A DNA stretch of 64,000 nt. It comes from Pseudomonas sp. ANT_H12B. Its GTDB lineage: Bacteria; Pseudomonadota; Gammaproteobacteria; Pseudomonadales; Pseudomonadaceae. Shown here in pieces: positions 62,088-64,000 of the stretch. The position numbers and the translations under genes were made by a program. The stretch spans positions 186,001-250,000 of the forward strand of contig NZ_VOBI01000002.1 of the NCBI RefSeq assembly GCF_008369325.1. The letters are read 5' to 3'. The first letter of the stretch is position 1. Every line of letters begins with the position of its first letter. The notes below the pieces were generated by a model. That model had not been told where the DNA came from. It ran no database searches and saw only the letters and a program-made list of their open reading frames with translations.

Positions 62088-62882
62088 ATGAGCATCGTTC
62101 GTAGCGACAAGCCCTTCGTCTTGGCCGGTCGTACTTACCAGTCGCGTCTGCTGGTAGGTACCGGCAAATACCGCGACATGGAAGAAACCCGCCTGGCCAT
62201 CGAAGCCTCGGGTGCCGAGATTGTCACCTTCGCCGTGCGCCGCACCAACCTCGGCCAGAACCCGGGCGAACCGAACCTGCTCGAAGTCCTGTCGCCGGAT
62301 CGCTACACCTTCCTGCCAAACACCGCCGGTTGCTTCGACGCTACCGAGGCTGTGCGCACCTGCCGCCTGGCGCGGGAGCTGCTCGGCGGCCACAACCTGG
62401 TGAAGCTGGAAGTGCTGGCGGACCAGAAAACCCTGTTCCCCAACGTGATCGAAACCCTCAAGGCCGCCGAAGTGCTGGTCAAGGAAGGCTTCGACGTGAT
62501 GGTTTACACCAGCGATGACCCGATCATCGCCCGTCAACTGGCGGAAATCGGTGTGATCGCAGTCATGCCGCTAGCCGGTCTGATCGGCACAGGCTTGGGG
62601 ATCTGCAACCCGTACAACCTGCAGATCATCCTCGAAGAAGCCAAGATTCCTGTGCTGGTGGATGCTGGTGTCGGGACTGCTTCCGACGCCACCATCGCCA
62701 TGGAACTGGGTTGCGAAGCGGTGCTGATGAACTCGGCCATCGCCCACGCCCAGCAGCCGATCATGATGGCTGAAGCCATGAAACACGCCATCGTTGCAGG
62801 TCGCTTGGCCTACCTCGCCGGCCGCATGCCGAAAAAACTCTATGCCAGCGCCTCCTCGCCGCTGGATGGTCTGATCAAGTAA
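62088..62882 (+). CDS. thiG: Thiazole synthase
   Basis: 264 residues, TIM barrel. It builds the thiazole phosphate of thiamine from 1-deoxyxylulose 5-phosphate, dehydroglycine and ThiS thiocarboxylate. The Schiff-base Lys is in [15 protein letters not shown], and phosphate binding is by [11 protein letters not shown] and [17 protein letters not shown]. Cotranscribed with thiS and probably trmB, which starts 9 bp later. Confidence 0.97.
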   Translation: MSIVRSDKPFVLAGRTYQSRLLVGTGKYRDMEETRLAIEASGAEIVTFAVRRTNLGQNPGEPNLLEVLSPDRYTFLPNTAGCFDATEAVRTCRLARELLGGHNLVKLEVLADQKTLFPNVIETLKAAEVLVKEGFDVMVYTSDDPIIARQLAEIGVIAVMPLAGLIGTGLGICNPYNLQIILEEAKIPVLVDAGVGTASDATIAMELGCEAVLMNSAIAHAQQPIMMAEAMKHAIVAGRLAYLAGRMPKKLYASASSPLDGLIK

Positions 62883-62891
62883 GAGCCATTG

Positions 62892-63617
62892 ATGACTGAA
62901 TCAAACGACACGCCTATCCAGACGGAAGAAGGCGACGAGCGCCAACACCGCCGCATCAAGAGTTTCGTGATGCGCGCCGGTCGCATGACCGAAGGCCAGC
63001 AACGCGGTCTGGACCAAGGCACGCCGCTGTTCGTGCTGCCTCTGGCCGATGCGCCGGTGGACTTCGACCAAGTGTTCGGCCGTTCGGCGCCGCGTTCCCT
63101 GGAAATCGGTTTCGGCATGGGCCATTCGCTGCTGGAAATGGCCGCGGCCTCGCCAGAGCAGGATTTCATTGGCGTGGAAGTGCACCGGCCGGGTGTTGGC
63201 GCGCTGCTTAATGGCGTGCTGACTCAGGGCCTGACCAACCTGCGAGTCTACGATTGCGATGCGATTGAAGTGCTCAACCGCTGCGTGGCCGACAATAGCC
63301 TTGATCGCCTGATGCTGTTTTTTCCGGACCCGTGGCACAAAAGCCGTCACCACAAGCGCCGTATCGTTCAGGCGTCGTTCGCTGAGCTGGTGCGCAGCAA
63401 GTTAAAGGTCGGCGGGGTGCTGCACATGGCCACCGACTGGGAACCGTACGCCGAGTACATGCTGGAAGTGATGAACGTTGCGCCGGGTTATCGCAACCTG
63501 GCCGAAGACGGCAAATGCGTCCCACGCCCGGCCGAGCGCCCGATCACCAAGTTCGAACGACGCGGCGAACGTCTTGGGCATGGCGTGTGGGATTTGAAGT
63601 TCGAAAAACAGTCCTAA
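62892..63617 (+). CDS. trmB: tRNA (guanine-N7)-methyltransferase
   Basis: 241 residues. It makes m7G46 in tRNA. SAM motif [32 protein letters not shown] and the catalytic block [18 protein letters not shown] are diagnostic, with [17 protein letters not shown] closing the protein. Start at the ATG at 62892; a TTG just before it is in frame. Confidence 0.97.
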   Translation: MTESNDTPIQTEEGDERQHRRIKSFVMRAGRMTEGQQRGLDQGTPLFVLPLADAPVDFDQVFGRSAPRSLEIGFGMGHSLLEMAAASPEQDFIGVEVHRPGVGALLNGVLTQGLTNLRVYDCDAIEVLNRCVADNSLDRLMLFFPDPWHKSRHHKRRIVQASFAELVRSKLKVGGVLHMATDWEPYAEYMLEVMNVAPGYRNLAEDGKCVPRPAERPITKFERRGERLGHGVWDLKFEKQS

Positions 63618-63628
63618 GCCATACGCAA

Positions 63629-63741
63629 TGATCGTTCCCATGCTCCGCGTGGGAATGCCTCAACGGACGCTCTGCGTTCGGCTCTGAATGGGACGCGGAG
63701 CGTCCCTGGCTGCATTCCCACGCAGGGCATGGGAACGATCA
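63629..63741. repeat. Large nested inverted repeat, GATCGTTCCC family
   Basis: Outer arms TGATCGTTCCCATG (63629-63642) and the exact complement (63728-63741) enclose inner arms GCGTGGGAATGC / GCATTCCCACGC and a centre with GGACGC...GCGTCC. The whole 113-bp stretch can fold into a branched cruciform. It lies between convergent trmB and the DUF3392 gene. Confidence 0.8.
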
Positions 63742-63748
63742 TCAGCCC

Positions 63749-64000
63749 TCAGCGGCGGTCGGCGACGACGCCGATCAACACCAGCACCACCAACAACACC
63801 GGCGCCAGGCTGTAGTTGTTGAACTGGCTCAGGCCTTTGATGATCCACGGCGTGGCGTAGATCAGTGCGACGCCGCTGCCGACCATGCACAACAGGGCCA
63901 TCAGCGGGACGCGCAAGGCGCCGGCGATGCTGCCCAGACGTGCGTCGACCCAGCCTTTGATATCCGCGCCAAACAACACCAGCAGACAGCCCACCAGGGC
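63749..64000 (-). CDS. DUF3392 membrane protein, C-terminal part (cut by window edge)
   Basis: 84 codons are in the window, open to base 64000 and read from the right edge as ALVGCLLVLFGADIKGWVDA. Three hydrophobic segments are visible, and the C-terminus ends LVLVLIGVVADRR. It matches DUF3392 proteins, small inner-membrane proteins of unknown function. The N-terminus lies outside the window. Confidence 0.8.
   Translation of the reverse strand, partial: ALVGCLLVLFGADIKGWVDARLGSIAGALRVPLMALLCMVGSGVALIYATPWIIKGLSQFNNYSLAPVLLVVLVLIGVVADRR

Overview
The window looks like chromosome from a Pseudomonas of the P. fluorescens group. The evidence is the high GC, the gene order, and many scattered GTGGGAGCGAGC-type REP palindromes. 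As I remember it, the order serA, D-2-hydroxyglutarate dehydrogenase, rpiA, ilvA, HAD phosphatase, rppH, ptsP, NRDE, tauE/safE, lgt, thyA ... folA ... ilvD ... mutM, ferredoxin, coaD, GMC oxidoreductase, calB ... rsmD, M16 peptidases, ftsYEX, rpoH, mtgA, thiSG, trmB matches the PA0316-PA0383 stretch of P. aeruginosa PAO1. Nearly all of it is housekeeping backbone, with a few accessory insertions.

Layout: 0-15 kb holds the start of serA (cut by the window edge) and its divergent D-2-hydroxyglutarate dehydrogenase, a tandem pair of SdiA-regulated/YjiK-like proteins, rpiA/ilvA, a HAD phosphatase, rppH-ptsP (RNA decapping and nitrogen PTS), a TauE/SafE permease, and lgt-thyA. 15-18 kb is a divergent cadR/cadA metal-resistance pair. 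17.9-24.7 kb is an aminophosphonate module: LysR regulator, three-gene 2-aminoethylphosphonate-type ABC importer, FAD oxidoreductase and a PhnZ-like HD oxygenase. 24.8-33.6 kb carries a small protein with DxDxDG loops, a membrane/GTPase pair, folA, a cystine transporter, phosphorylcholine phosphatase and ilvD.

33.8-37.3 kb is the most interesting part. It is a compact, partly AT-rich minus-strand operon made of a sigma70-like promoter, a 23-codon ORF with a strong ribosome binding site and a terminal Cys codon, a terminator-like intercistronic hairpin, a SagB-type flavin dehydrogenase, an AurF/CmlI-type diiron oxygenase and an MFS exporter. Overlapping stop/start codons join the three large genes. 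I read it as a candidate biosynthetic system that builds a small exported product on or from a ribosomal peptide. It has no YcaO, radical SAM, lanthipeptide or peptidase gene, and I do not recognise it as a described pathway.

37.5-64 kb returns to backbone: rlmI, an HDOD protein, mutM, a ferredoxin, coaD, a GMC dehydrogenase with its Tat-exported small partner, calB with a divergent TetR regulator and a likely operator, a sulfurtransferase, an AraC regulator and a YheT hydrolase. Then come two tandem pairs of M16 peptidases on either side of rsmD; the rsmD-distal pair looks like an extra copy. The stretch ends with ftsY-ftsE-ftsX-rpoH, mtgA, thiS-thiG, trmB and a DUF3392 protein cut by the right edge. 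I saw no tRNA, rRNA, CRISPR array, transposase or phage gene.
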